From the NCBI RefSeq assembly GCF_034933565.1, contig NZ_JAYFNG010000058.1, forward strand, positions 1-30,081: a DNA stretch of 30,081 nucleotides. Reading direction: 5' to 3'. This document shows positions 7,546-16,070 of the stretch, one piece after another. Within the stretch, counting starts at the first letter, position 1. Each line of letters begins with the position of its first letter. The position numbers were made by a program, and so were the translations under genes. The notes below the pieces were generated by a model. That model searched no databases, was not told where the DNA came from, and saw only the letters and a list, made by a program, of their open reading frames with translations. This stretch comes from Raineyella sp034933565. GTDB taxonomy: Bacteria > Actinomycetota > Actinomycetes > Propionibacteriales > Propionibacteriaceae.

Positions 7546-10173
7546 TCAGAGCAGCTGTACGTACCCCTCGGTCCCGTTCACCCGGATCCGTCGCCCGTCG
7601 GGGATCAGTCGGGTGACGTTCTCCACCCCGACGACCGCGGGCAGCCCGTACTCGCGGGCGATCACCGAACCATGGGTGGCCCGGCCGCCGACCTCGGTGA
7701 CCAGCCCGGTGATGCTCAGGAAAGCCGGGGTCCAACTGGGGTCGGTGAAGGTGGTGACGAGGATGTCCCCCGGCTCCAGATCGGCCTGTTCCATCGACAG
7801 GATGACCCGGGCCCGGCCCTCGACGGTGCCCGGCGAGGCGGCGATGCCGGGGAGAGCTCCGGCCGGCATCCGGCTGGTGTCGTAGCCGCCGGTGAACACC
7901 TCCCCCTCGGAGGTCATCACCCGCGGTGGGGTCAACCTGGCGTCGAGCGCGAACCGCGCCCGTCGGGCCGCGATCACCGCGCCGTCGACCCGTCGGGTCC
8001 GGACGGCCTCGCGGAACTCGTCGAGGGTCAGGAACCGGACGTCGTCCGGAGCCTCGATGACCCCCTCGCGCGCCAGCCCGTCGGCCTCCCGCATCAGGGC
8101 CTGCTTGATCATCCAGTAGTGCCCGACCATCAGGTACTTCGGGTACTCCCGATAGCCGGCGAGGTTGCGTATCCGGCTGATCGTACGGGCGACGCGCCTC
8201 GCCCGCCGCCGCCCGCCCGGCTGCCGACGGATGCGGTCGAGCAGCTCTCGTTCCTTCGCGTCGGCCGCTTCGACCGCCGCCTCGGTGAAGCCCTGCCGAG
8301 CATCCGGCCCGAGGGTACGTACGGCGCTGAGGATCATCGGCACCAGGGCCGTGGGCTGCTCGTTCCACCGCGGCCGGGTGATGTCGATCTCCCCGGCGCA
8401 CCGCATGCCGTACCGGTCGAGGAACCCCCGGATCGCGGCGGCCGTCTCCGGCCCGCCCTCGAGGCGCTCCAGCCGGTCGAAGAAGTCCGCGTCGCCGAGA
8501 CGGGCCAGCCCGGCCATCACCTCCGGATGGCCCCGGACGACGTCCGCGACGTCGAGCAGGGCGACCCCCATCTCCGCGGTGACGTCATGGGCCACCGCGC
8601 GGGCGAGCACGGTGCCCGCCGCCTTGTCCCGCAGCGTTCGCCGGGCGGTGCGGTCGACCAGCGCCTGGGCGACGATCCCGGCGTAGATGATCCCCATGCC
8701 CCGGGGGTCCTGGATGTCCTGCTTCAGCTGCCGGAAGTCCTGCCGGATGGCGTCGAACACGGCCTCGCCGCTCAGGCCCTCGACGGTACGCCGCGTGGCC
8801 TCGAGCCGGGCCCGGCGCTCCGCCATGAGTGCGGGGACCAGGTCCGGATCGTTGCCGCGGTAGGCCCTGATCGCCTCGACCGGGAGACGCCAGGTGAAGT
8901 AGCCCGAGCCCATGCTGAAGTAGCGCCGCCCCCGCGGTAGGGATCTCATGAAGGCCCTGCGCCGGATCAGGACCTTCATCGCGTTCAGCATGATCGGATC
9001 GATGCCGCCCATCACCAGGCGCAGGGTGAGGCGTCCGATCGGGGAGGCCAGATCGTGTGACAGGTCCAGGAAGATCCGTCCGGCGACCTCGACGGTGGGC
9101 AGCGCGTCCTCCTCGAACTGGGCGACGAAGAACGACAGGCCCAGTGGCGTCATGGCGTCGGTCATCATCTGCTGGTGGCCGAAGGACATGTACACCCGGG
9201 CGCTGCCGGCGGGGAGATCGGGCAGCGGGAACAGGGTGGTGATCGGCCGGCTCTGGACCACGCAGAAGTCACCGTCGACCAGGCACCACTCGATGTCCTG
9301 GGGCCGGCCGAGATGGGCCTCGATCGTCCGGCCCAGCCGGGCGAGCCGGAGGACCTGGTCGTCGGTCAGCGCCGGCCGGGTCTGCCGGCCGGGATCGACC
9401 GTCGTCGTCCCGGTCCCCCCGCCGGCCAGCGGCCGGACCACGGTCCTTTTGGCGGCCACCCGTCGGTCGACGATCCGACCGTCGGTGACCAGGTAGTGGT
9501 CGGTGTCCACCAGCCCCGACACCACGGCCTCGCCCAGTCCGAAGCTCGCGTCGACCGAGCATGCCTTCCGGTCGGAGGTCAGCGGGTCCGCCGTGAACAG
9601 GACTCCGGCCGCCTCGGGGAACACCATCTGCTGGACCACGACGGCCAGCTCGACGCCGCGCTGGTCGAAGCCGTTCCGCAGGCGGTAGGTCACCGCGCGC
9701 TCGGTGAACAGCGAGGCCCAGCAGCGGCTGATCGAGCGGAGCACGTCCGCGCGGCCACGGACGTTCAGGTAGCTCTCCTGCTGCCCGGCGAAGGAGGCCG
9801 ACGGGAGGTCCTCGGCGGTCGCGCTGGACCGCACCGCGACCGGGCTCCGGTCCCCCAGTGCCGCCAGGTGCCGGTCGATCTGCTCGACCACCTCGGCCGG
9901 GATCGGCGTCGCCTCGAGCGCCGTACGGATCGCGGCGCTGGTTGCGGCGATGGCCGCACCGTCATCGGCGGCCAGCCCGGCCAGCCGGTCCAGCAGCGGA
10001 TCGAGTGCCGCCGCCGCCAGCACGGCGCGGTACGCCTCGGTGGTGACACAGAAGGCGGCCGGGACCCGTACGCCCGGCGTCCGCACCAGGGCGGCGAGGC
10101 CGGCCCCCTTGCCGCCGACCAGGGAGAGCCGGGTCGCGGCCTCATCCTCCACCTCGACCACGTACGTCACCAT
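7546..10173 (-). CDS. PEP synthase / rifampicin phosphotransferase-like dikinase
   Basis: The 875-aa protein has a PPDK-type ATP-binding domain at the N-terminus (SLVGGKGAGLAAL at about residues 17-29; AVRSSATAEDLPSASFAGQQ; FTADPLTSDR). A long central region and a C-terminal swivelling phospho-histidine domain follow (IAASPGTVEGRARV, then GGRATHGSVIAREYG with the probable phosphorylated H834). The PEP/pyruvate TIM barrel that ends true PPDK and PEP synthase is absent: the protein stops just after the His domain, as in rifampicin phosphotransferases (about 865 aa), which use ATP to phosphorylate the antibiotic. The central region, which should set the acceptor, cannot be assigned by eye, so rifamycin inactivation is possible but unproven. 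ATG 10173 has GAGGGG 9 nt upstream. The gene is divergent from gadB. Confidence 0.82.
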   Translation of the reverse strand: MVTYVVEVEDEAATRLSLVGGKGAGLAALVRTPGVRVPAAFCVTTEAYRAVLAAAALDPLLDRLAGLAADDGAAIAATSAAIRTALEATPIPAEVVEQIDRHLAALGDRSPVAVRSSATAEDLPSASFAGQQESYLNVRGRADVLRSISRCWASLFTERAVTYRLRNGFDQRGVELAVVVQQMVFPEAAGVLFTADPLTSDRKACSVDASFGLGEAVVSGLVDTDHYLVTDGRIVDRRVAAKRTVVRPLAGGGTGTTTVDPGRQTRPALTDDQVLRLARLGRTIEAHLGRPQDIEWCLVDGDFCVVQSRPITTLFPLPDLPAGSARVYMSFGHQQMMTDAMTPLGLSFFVAQFEEDALPTVEVAGRIFLDLSHDLASPIGRLTLRLVMGGIDPIMLNAMKVLIRRRAFMRSLPRGRRYFSMGSGYFTWRLPVEAIRAYRGNDPDLVPALMAERRARLEATRRTVEGLSGEAVFDAIRQDFRQLKQDIQDPRGMGIIYAGIVAQALVDRTARRTLRDKAAGTVLARAVAHDVTAEMGVALLDVADVVRGHPEVMAGLARLGDADFFDRLERLEGGPETAAAIRGFLDRYGMRCAGEIDITRPRWNEQPTALVPMILSAVRTLGPDARQGFTEAAVEAADAKERELLDRIRRQPGGRRRARRVARTISRIRNLAGYREYPKYLMVGHYWMIKQALMREADGLAREGVIEAPDDVRFLTLDEFREAVRTRRVDGAVIAARRARFALDARLTPPRVMTSEGEVFTGGYDTSRMPAGALPGIAASPGTVEGRARVILSMEQADLEPGDILVTTFTDPSWTPAFLSITGLVTEVGGRATHGSVIAREYGLPAVVGVENVTRLIPDGRRIRVNGTEGYVQLL

Positions 10174-10254
10174 GGGTGTCCACCCCTCGCGTCCTGGGCT
10201 CCGTTGCTCGGCCTTCCGGGCTCTCCCGCTCGGCCCTCCGGGGTCCGTTGCTCG

Positions 10255-10288
10255 GAGCTCGGGGCTCCGTTGCCGGGGCCCCGAGCTC
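10255..10288. repeat. 11-bp inverted repeat in the dikinase-gadB spacer
   Basis: GAGCTCGGGGC (10255-10265) and its exact complement GCCCCGAGCTC (10278-10288) are separated by 12 nt. It lies in the 178-bp divergent spacer, which also contains repeated CCGTTGC(T/C)(C/G)GG-like words and the palindrome CCGGGCCCGG (10291-10300). It could be an operator or a transcript hairpin. Confidence 0.55.
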
Positions 10289-10351
10289 TGCCGGGCCCGG
10301 AGGGTTTCCTGCTTCCGGGACCGCCGACGGTCCCACCGCTACGGTAGGTCC

Positions 10352-11743
10352 ATGGCTGTCCACCGCACCGGCATCGACGCGGATCGCGTCGAGAACAGGC
10401 CTCTTTTCGCCCTCCCCAACGAGCTCGCCGGCATCCCCAAGGACCAGCTGCCGGACGACTGCATGGACCCCCGGGTCGCCTACCGACTGGTCCACGACGA
10501 GCTGATGCTCGACGGCAACGCCCGCCAGAACCTGGCGACCTTCGTCACGACCTTCATGGACGACGAGGCCGACCGGCTCTTCGGCGAGACCCTCGACAAG
10601 AACATGATCGACAAGGACGAGTACCCCCAGACCGCGGCGATCGAGGGCCGCTGCGTCCGGATCGTCGCCGATCTGTGGAACTCGCCACCGCACGAGGCCG
10701 CGACCGGTACCTCGACGACCGGCTCGAGCGAGGCGGTCATGCTGGCCGGGCTGGCGATGATGCGGCGCTGGCGGCAGCGACGCACCGCCGCCGGTCTGCC
10801 CGCCGACCGGCCGAACCTGGTGATGGGCATCAACGTGCAGGTCGTCTGGGAGAAGTTCTGCCGGTACTGGGACGTCGAGCCGCGCTACGCGCCGGTCGAG
10901 GAGGGCCGGCTGCATCTGGCCCCCGCCGAGGCCCTGGCGCTGGTCGACGACCACACCATCGGTGTGGTGGCGATCCTCGGCTCCACGTTCGACGGATCGT
11001 ACGAGCCGGTCCAGGACATCGCCCGGGCGCTCGACACCCTGGCCGCCGGCGGGGGCCCCGACATCCCCGTGCACGTCGATGCGGCCTCGGGCGGGTTCGT
11101 CGCCCCGTTCCTCGACCCCGACCTGGAATGGGACTTCCGGGTGCCGCGGGTCCGGTCGATCAACGCCTCGGGTCACAAGTACGGACTGGTGTACCCCGGG
11201 GTCGGGTGGGTGATCTGGCGGACGCCCGAGGACCTGCCCGAGGACCTCGTGTTCCACGTCAACTACCTCGGCGGCGACATGCCGACCTTCGGGCTGAACT
11301 TCTCCCGCCCGGGCTCACAGGTGATCGCGCAGTACTACAACTTCCTCCGATTGGGACGGGAGGGGTACCGGGCGATCCAGCAGGCGTGTCGCGATACCGC
11401 GATGTACCTGTCCGGGCAGATCGCCACGATGGGCCCGTACGAGCTGCTCAGCGACGGCTCGCAACTGCCGGTCTTCTTCTTCCGGCTGCGCCCGGAGGTG
11501 ACCAACTACACCGTCCACGACGTGTCGGCCAGGATGCGGGAGCGCGGGTGGCAGGTGCCGGCCTATGCGCTGCCCGCCGACCTGACCGACGTGTCGGGGC
11601 TGCGGATCGTGGTGCGCAACGGTTTCGGCCGGGACCTGGCCGACCTGTTCCTCGAGGACCTCCGGCGGGCGACGACCTACCTCCAGGGGCTCCCGCAACG
11701 GCTCCCGCCCGACCCGAGCCACACGGAGTCGTTCCGCCACTGA
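10352..11743 (+). CDS. gadB: Glutamate decarboxylase (PLP-dependent)
   Basis: The 463-aa cytosolic group II decarboxylase converts glutamate to GABA and CO2, consuming a proton, and is typically used for acid resistance or GABA metabolism. SINASGHKYGLVYPG carries the PLP-binding lysine K276, the position seen in the enterobacterial enzyme. Other family blocks are EYPQTAAIEGRCV, GTSTTGSSEAVMLAGLA, NVQVVWEKFCRYWDVEPR, VHVDAASGGFVAPF and FSRPGSQVIAQYYNFLRLG. The length is the usual about 460-465. ATG 10352 is preceded by GGTAGG at short spacing; a longer upstream frame is antisense to the dikinase gene. No glutamate/GABA antiporter gene is adjacent, which is unlike the classical acid-resistance operon. 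Confidence 0.96.
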   Translation: MAVHRTGIDADRVENRPLFALPNELAGIPKDQLPDDCMDPRVAYRLVHDELMLDGNARQNLATFVTTFMDDEADRLFGETLDKNMIDKDEYPQTAAIEGRCVRIVADLWNSPPHEAATGTSTTGSSEAVMLAGLAMMRRWRQRRTAAGLPADRPNLVMGINVQVVWEKFCRYWDVEPRYAPVEEGRLHLAPAEALALVDDHTIGVVAILGSTFDGSYEPVQDIARALDTLAAGGGPDIPVHVDAASGGFVAPFLDPDLEWDFRVPRVRSINASGHKYGLVYPGVGWVIWRTPEDLPEDLVFHVNYLGGDMPTFGLNFSRPGSQVIAQYYNFLRLGREGYRAIQQACRDTAMYLSGQIATMGPYELLSDGSQLPVFFFRLRPEVTNYTVHDVSARMRERGWQVPAYALPADLTDVSGLRIVVRNGFGRDLADLFLEDLRRATTYLQGLPQRLPPDPSHTESFRH

Positions 11744-11870
11744 GACCCCTGGGCCCGGGTGATCGGATCCGCCGGCTGACGGATGCGCCGCCGGGCGGAT
11801 CCGCCGACGGGCGGAGTCGGTGGCTGACGGATACGGCGGTGGAGGATTCGGCGGCGGGTCGGCCTCCCGG

Positions 11871-11876
11871 TACACT
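11871..11876 (+). promoter_or_regulatory. Candidate -10 box for a leaderless acyltransferase mRNA
   Basis: TACACT ends 9 nt before ATG 11886 and no Shine-Dalgarno is visible between them. This arrangement places the transcription start at or next to the start codon, as in many actinobacterial leaderless genes. Confidence 0.4.
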
Positions 11877-11885
11877 CCGGACACC

Positions 11886-12899
11886 ATGAGCCATCCACCG
11901 ACCGACGACCGGCGGACCTGGATGGACCTGCTGCGCGGCATCGCCATGGTGCTGGTCGTGATGTTCCACGCCGGGCTCTACACCGGAGGCGAGTACGGCA
12001 CCGTCCTGGACGCCCTGCTGCGGCCCTTCCGGATGCCGGTCCTGATGGCCCTCTCCGGGCTGCTGCTGGAGCACTCGCTGGCCAAGGGCGCCCGCCGCTA
12101 CCTCCGCGGCAAGGCCCGCGGGATCCTCTGGCCGTGGCTGGTCTGGATGATTGTCATGGTGGCGATCCTGACCCCGCAGGCCAAGGCGGATCCGGGGAGC
12201 TTCCTGACCACCGGGACCAACCTGTGGTTCCTCCAGGCACTGGCCTGCTGCTACGGCCTGGCCCTCGTGCTGCGGCCGCTGCCGCCGGCCTTCACCGCCG
12301 TGCCGCTCGTCCTGGTCGCCGGCCCGTTGCAGGACACCTCGACCGTTCTGGCCACGTACGCCTGGTACGGCTCGTTCTTCTTCCTGGGTGCCACCCTTTC
12401 CCCGGTGCTCGACCGGTGGCTGCGGGCCCCGGCCCGATGGGCCGCGGCCGCCGCGGTCCTGGCGCTGGTCGGCGCACTGGCCCAGGTGCCCCGCGGTCTC
12501 TACGTGCCCTACCGTCCGGAGAACGCCGCGATCTCGCTGGCGGGGATCCTGGCCGCGATCTGGCTGGCCGCGCGGCTGCCGAGGGTGGCGCCGGTCCGCG
12601 TACTGGAGTGGATCGGCCGCAACTCGATGGTCACCTACCTCGTCCACACCGCCCTGATGGTCCCGGTCTCCGGGGCGATCCTGCGCCGTCACCTCGGTGA
12701 CGCCACCTCGACGCTGCTGTCCTTCACCGTGGTGTTCGCCGCCTGCCTGGTGATGACGGCGCTCCAGCCGTGGACGCCCTGGCTGTACCGGCTTCCGCTG
12801 CCGGCCCGGGGCCGGGCCCGGCGGGCGGACCGGGCCGAGGAGGTCACCGGTGGCCCGGCCGGCTTCGGGCCCGGCAATGTGAAGCCCGGCCGGCCGTAG
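11886..12899 (+). CDS. Acyltransferase 3 family membrane protein
   Basis: The 337-aa polytopic membrane protein belongs to the acyltransferase-3 (OafA/ExoZ/WecH-like) family, which acylates cell-envelope polysaccharides, lipids or small molecules. The N-terminal signature RRTWMDLLRGIAMVLVVMFHAG (about residues 9-30) contains the family's helix-1 histidine. About ten hydrophobic segments follow, including WPWLVWMIVMVAILTP, LWFLQALACCYGLALVL, SFFFLGATL and a late LEWIGRNSMVTYLVHTALM block typical of the family's last helices. The tail is short, basic and proline-rich. It follows gadB by 142 bp. The acceptor substrate cannot be predicted. Confidence 0.88.
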   Translation: MSHPPTDDRRTWMDLLRGIAMVLVVMFHAGLYTGGEYGTVLDALLRPFRMPVLMALSGLLLEHSLAKGARRYLRGKARGILWPWLVWMIVMVAILTPQAKADPGSFLTTGTNLWFLQALACCYGLALVLRPLPPAFTAVPLVLVAGPLQDTSTVLATYAWYGSFFFLGATLSPVLDRWLRAPARWAAAAAVLALVGALAQVPRGLYVPYRPENAAISLAGILAAIWLAARLPRVAPVRVLEWIGRNSMVTYLVHTALMVPVSGAILRRHLGDATSTLLSFTVVFAACLVMTALQPWTPWLYRLPLPARGRARRADRAEEVTGGPAGFGPGNVKPGRP

Positions 12900-12974
12900 C
12901 CTCGGACCGTCATCGCCTCGAACAGCCATGGCCCGGGAAACCACTGGACGCCACGCCACCTTCTTGTACCCTAG

Positions 12975-12986
12975 CTGGGATCCCAG
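12975..12986. promoter_or_regulatory. 12-bp palindrome upstream of the MFS gene
   Basis: CTGGGATCCCAG is a perfect palindrome 17 bp before the ATG and just upstream of the GAAAGG ribosome binding site (12991-12996). It is a possible operator or mRNA hairpin. Confidence 0.4.
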
Positions 12987-13003
12987 AGGTGAAAGGTGCT
13001 GTC

Positions 13004-14275
13004 ATGAGTCCTGAGGCCCGTCCCACCACCGCTGCTCGTCCCATCGCCGGTCCCCCCACCGGCACGGCGGTCGCACCGACCGATCGGGTCTTCGCGTCGG
13101 TGGCGCTGCTGCTGTTCAGCTCGGGCTGGGCCGCGAACCATTTCGCCTCGATGCTGCCGGTGCTGCGGGCCCAGCAGCACCTGACGAGCGTGTTCGTCAA
13201 CGCGGCCTTCGGGATCTACGCGATCGGACTGCTGCCCGGCCTGCTCAGCGGTGGCGGTCTCGCCGACCGGATCGGCCCGCGTCGGGTCGTGGTGACCGGT
13301 GCCGCCACGGCAGCGGCCGGCAACCTGCTGATGGCCTGCTGGCATGCCGAGCCCGGCATCCTGACCGGTCGGCTGGTCGTCGGTGTGGGGGTCGGGCTCG
13401 CCGTCAGCGCCGGCACCGCCTGGGCGGCGAACCTGCGCGGGGTGAGCGGGGCGACCTTCGCCGGGATCATCCTCACCGCCGGCTTCGCCACCGGCCCGAT
13501 CGCCAGTGGCCTGCTGGCCCTACGGCTCTCCCCCGCGGCCCGGCTCACGGTGCCGTTCCTGATCACCGCGCTGCTGTCGGCGCTGGCCGTGGGGGTCGCG
13601 GTCCGGACGGTCACCCCGGGTCCGTCCGCCCCCGCCCCGTCCCGGCCGCCGCTCTCATCACCCGCCGCGCGGGGACAGGCACCCCGGCCACCCCGACCGG
13701 CACGCGGGAGTGGCCTCGGACGGTCGCTCGCGGCAGCGCTCCCGATGGCCCTGTGGGTGTTCTCCTCGGCCACGGTCAGCTTCGTCGTCCTGCCCGGACG
13801 GATGCACGTGCCGGCGGCGTACGCGTCCGTGCTGCCGGGCCTGGCCGCGGGGCTGGCGTTCAGCGCCGGGGTGGGGATGCAGGTGCTGGCCCGGCGGCGG
13901 GCCTGGGGGCCGTTCGCCGGGGTGGCCGGGGCCGTCCTGGCGGGGGTCGGATTCACGCTGGTGGGGGCCGGCGGGCAGGCGCCGGCCTGGTGGTTGTCCC
14001 TGGTGGCGATCATCGTGCTGGGCAGCGCGTACGGGCTGTGCCTGCGGGAGGGGCTCGTGGATGTCGATCTGCTCGCTCCGCCGGCATCGCGAGGGCTCGC
14101 GATCGGGGTGTTCTACGTGTTCACCTACCTCGGCTTCGGTCTGCCGGTGTTCCTCGAGACCGTCCGGCCGAGCCTCGGGCCGTCACTGCCGTTGTTCGTG
14201 CTCGCTGCGGTCGCCCTGGCCGCCGCCGCGATCCGTACGGTGCACGTGCTGGCGACCGATCACCTGGATCGTTGA
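13004..14275 (+). CDS. MFS transporter
   Basis: The 423-aa major facilitator superfamily permease has a polar N-terminal tail of about 30 residues, then about twelve hydrophobic helices. The conserved loop 2-3 motif appears as GGGLADRIGPRRVVV. A Pro/Ser-rich cytoplasmic loop (about residues 205-240) separates the two six-helix halves, and the second half begins at SLAAALPMALWVFSSATVSF. The start at 13004 has GAAAGG 7 nt upstream. It is convergent with the GntR gene, with a hairpin between them. No motif reveals the substrate. The nearby GntR/FCD regulator could control it, but the two do not share a promoter region. Confidence 0.9.
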   Translation: MSPEARPTTAARPIAGPPTGTAVAPTDRVFASVALLLFSSGWAANHFASMLPVLRAQQHLTSVFVNAAFGIYAIGLLPGLLSGGGLADRIGPRRVVVTGAATAAAGNLLMACWHAEPGILTGRLVVGVGVGLAVSAGTAWAANLRGVSGATFAGIILTAGFATGPIASGLLALRLSPAARLTVPFLITALLSALAVGVAVRTVTPGPSAPAPSRPPLSSPAARGQAPRPPRPARGSGLGRSLAAALPMALWVFSSATVSFVVLPGRMHVPAAYASVLPGLAAGLAFSAGVGMQVLARRRAWGPFAGVAGAVLAGVGFTLVGAGGQAPAWWLSLVAIIVLGSAYGLCLREGLVDVDLLAPPASRGLAIGVFYVFTYLGFGLPVFLETVRPSLGPSLPLFVLAAVALAAAAIRTVHVLATDHLDR

Positions 14276-14284
14276 CCGCCCCCC

Positions 14285-14308
14285 GGGCGGGCGCCGTCTC
14301 GCCCGCCC
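14285..14308. terminator. Hairpin between convergent MFS and GntR genes
   Basis: GGGCGGGCG (14285-14293) pairs exactly with CGCCCGCCC (14300-14308) over a 6-nt loop, 10 bp after the MFS stop. It could serve as a bidirectional terminator. Confidence 0.6.
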
Positions 14309-14400
14309 GCGTCGTACGTACGCCATGACCGCTCGGGCCGCTCGGGCCCACGTCAGATGCTGTGACCGCCCGCGTCGTCTGGGTCGGTCGGCCCGTACGG

Positions 14401-15036
14401 TCACACGGTCGGGTGCGTGGTGGCCAGGTGCTGGCGCAGCAGGTGGCTGAACAGGTCGGCGTCGCGGTCACGTAGTGCGTCGACCAGGCGTTCGTGGTCC
14501 TCGATCAGGTGCGGCATCCTGGCCAGCAGGGTGCCCCGCTGGCTGTACAGCAGCTGGCGCTGCCGGTCGGCCAGCCGGGCACTGAAGTCGATCAGGTGGC
14601 GATTGCCGCCGGCCTCGACGAACCTGCTGTGGAAGCGGATGCTCAGCTCGATGAAGTCCCCGACCCGCTGGTCGCGGTGGGCGGCCCGTTGCTGCTCGAG
14701 GATGTCCCGCAGCTCCTCCGCGATCCGGAGCGCGGCCTCACGGGACACCTCGGCCACGCCGCTGGTCTCCAGCACGTGGCGGGCGTTGGCGATGTCGAGG
14801 ATCTCCTCGGGGCCGAGGGCGTTGACCACCGCACCGCGTTGCGGATAGATGGTGATCCAGCCGTCATCGCGGAGCCGGGCGAGGGCTGCCCGGACAGGGG
14901 TCCGGCTGACCCCGAGTGCCGCGGCCAGCTCGTTTTCGCTCAGCAGGGTGCCGGGCGCATAGCTGCCGTCGACGATCGACTCCCGGATCGCCTCGTGCGC
15001 GCGCTCCGAGGCCGAGCCTCGCGGTGGGGCACCCAT
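14401..15036 (-). CDS. GntR-family regulator, FadR/FCD subfamily
   Basis: The 211-aa DNA-binding regulator has an N-terminal winged helix (about residues 10-75: LLSENELAAALGVSRTPVRAAL and GWITIYPQRGAVV) and a C-terminal all-helical FCD effector domain (about 85-205). The FCD domain contains FHSRFVEAGGNRHL and a late LLRQHL histidine, which fit its metal/carboxylate-binding site. Such proteins usually sense organic acids and repress nearby genes. ATG 15036 is chosen with CGGAGG about 11 nt upstream; the frame stays open far upstream only as an antisense shadow of the ABC permease. Targets may be its own gene, the MFS transporter or the ABC exporter; none can be proven here. Confidence 0.9.
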   Translation of the reverse strand: MGAPPRGSASERAHEAIRESIVDGSYAPGTLLSENELAAALGVSRTPVRAALARLRDDGWITIYPQRGAVVNALGPEEILDIANARHVLETSGVAEVSREAALRIAEELRDILEQQRAAHRDQRVGDFIELSIRFHSRFVEAGGNRHLIDFSARLADRQRQLLYSQRGTLLARMPHLIEDHERLVDALRDRDADLFSHLLRQHLATTHPTV

Positions 15037-15185
15037 CCCGACGTTCACCTCCGTTGTGGTCAGCCGACCGCCCCATTCTCCCAGAGCCCGGTGAGGCGCC
15101 GGGGCGGGGCACGCCTCACCGCTCGTCCCACCGCCCGACCCGCCGAGACCCACCGTCCGTCCGAGGATCCGGGGACGGGTCAGGG

Positions 15186-16070
15186 TCAGGACAGCACACG
15201 ATGTCGGAAGTTGCGCAGCCCGAGGCCGAGGAAGAGCGTCCCGAACCCGAGGATCACCGAGTAGACGGCCCACAGGGACATGTGCTCCCCACCGGTGAAC
15301 GCCGCCCGCATCCCCTCGTTGACGTAGATCAGCGGATTGATCAGCACCAACGTCTGCAGCCAGTGGAAGCTGCCGATCTGCACCGGCGCCAGTCTCGTCC
15401 AGGAGTAGTACGTGCCGCCGAGGAAGGTGATCGGCAGGATGATGAAGCCGAACATCAGGCCGATGTTGCGCGGCTCGAACGTCGTGCCGAGCAGGAGCCC
15501 CAGGCCCGCCATCGCCACCGAGGCCAGGGGCACCAGGGTCAGGATGACCGGCCAGTGCAGGTCGAGGTTCGCACTGACCCCGGGCGCGTGGACGACGGAG
15601 GCGATCGGCAGCACGATGGCGGCCGACAGCATGCCCTGGACCGCCCCGGAGAACACCTTCGACAGCGCCACCAGCCAGATCGGGCACGGCGCCTGCACCC
15701 GGTCCTCGATCTCGCGCGTGTAGCCGAACTCCTGTGCCATCGACATCGCGATCGACTGCACGCCCTGGAACATCACCGAGATGCCCACCACCCCCGGCAC
15801 CAGCACCGTGGCGAACGCGGACTCGGCCGCCGCCCCCTGGCCGCCGCCCACGCCCTGGCCGATCTTGGGGAACACGTAGAGGAAGACGAAGCACAGCAGG
15901 AACGGCTGGATCAGCGTACGCAGCACGAACTCCCACAGGTGCTTGCGCAGCACGACCGCATCCCGCAGCAGGAGCGCACCCAACGCCGTCCAGCTGGACC
16001 GTACGGCCGAGCGGGCCGGGGTGCCCGGGAGACGGGCGGTCGCCCCCGGCACAGGTGTGACACGCGTCAT
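15186..16070 (-). CDS. ABC-2 type exporter permease (DrrB-like)
   Basis: The 294-aa membrane subunit of an ABC exporter has six hydrophobic segments: FVLRTLIQPFLLCFVFLYVF, the AFATVLVPGVVGISVMF region, LSAAIVLPIASVV, VILTLVPLASVAMAGLGLLLG, IGLMFGFIILPITFLGGTYYSW and a final WAVYSVILGFGTLFLGLGL. This is the ABC2_membrane layout. The sequence AQEFGYTREIEDRVQAPCPIW is the cytoplasmic coupling loop common to DrrB/NodJ-type permeases. Its start overlaps the stop of the ATPase gene by 4 bp (ATGA), so the two are translationally coupled and form one transporter. The substrate is unknown; drug, lipid or polyketide export is typical of the family. Confidence 0.9.
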   Translation of the reverse strand: MTRVTPVPGATARLPGTPARSAVRSSWTALGALLLRDAVVLRKHLWEFVLRTLIQPFLLCFVFLYVFPKIGQGVGGGQGAAAESAFATVLVPGVVGISVMFQGVQSIAMSMAQEFGYTREIEDRVQAPCPIWLVALSKVFSGAVQGMLSAAIVLPIASVVHAPGVSANLDLHWPVILTLVPLASVAMAGLGLLLGTTFEPRNIGLMFGFIILPITFLGGTYYSWTRLAPVQIGSFHWLQTLVLINPLIYVNEGMRAAFTGGEHMSLWAVYSVILGFGTLFLGLGLRNFRHRVLS

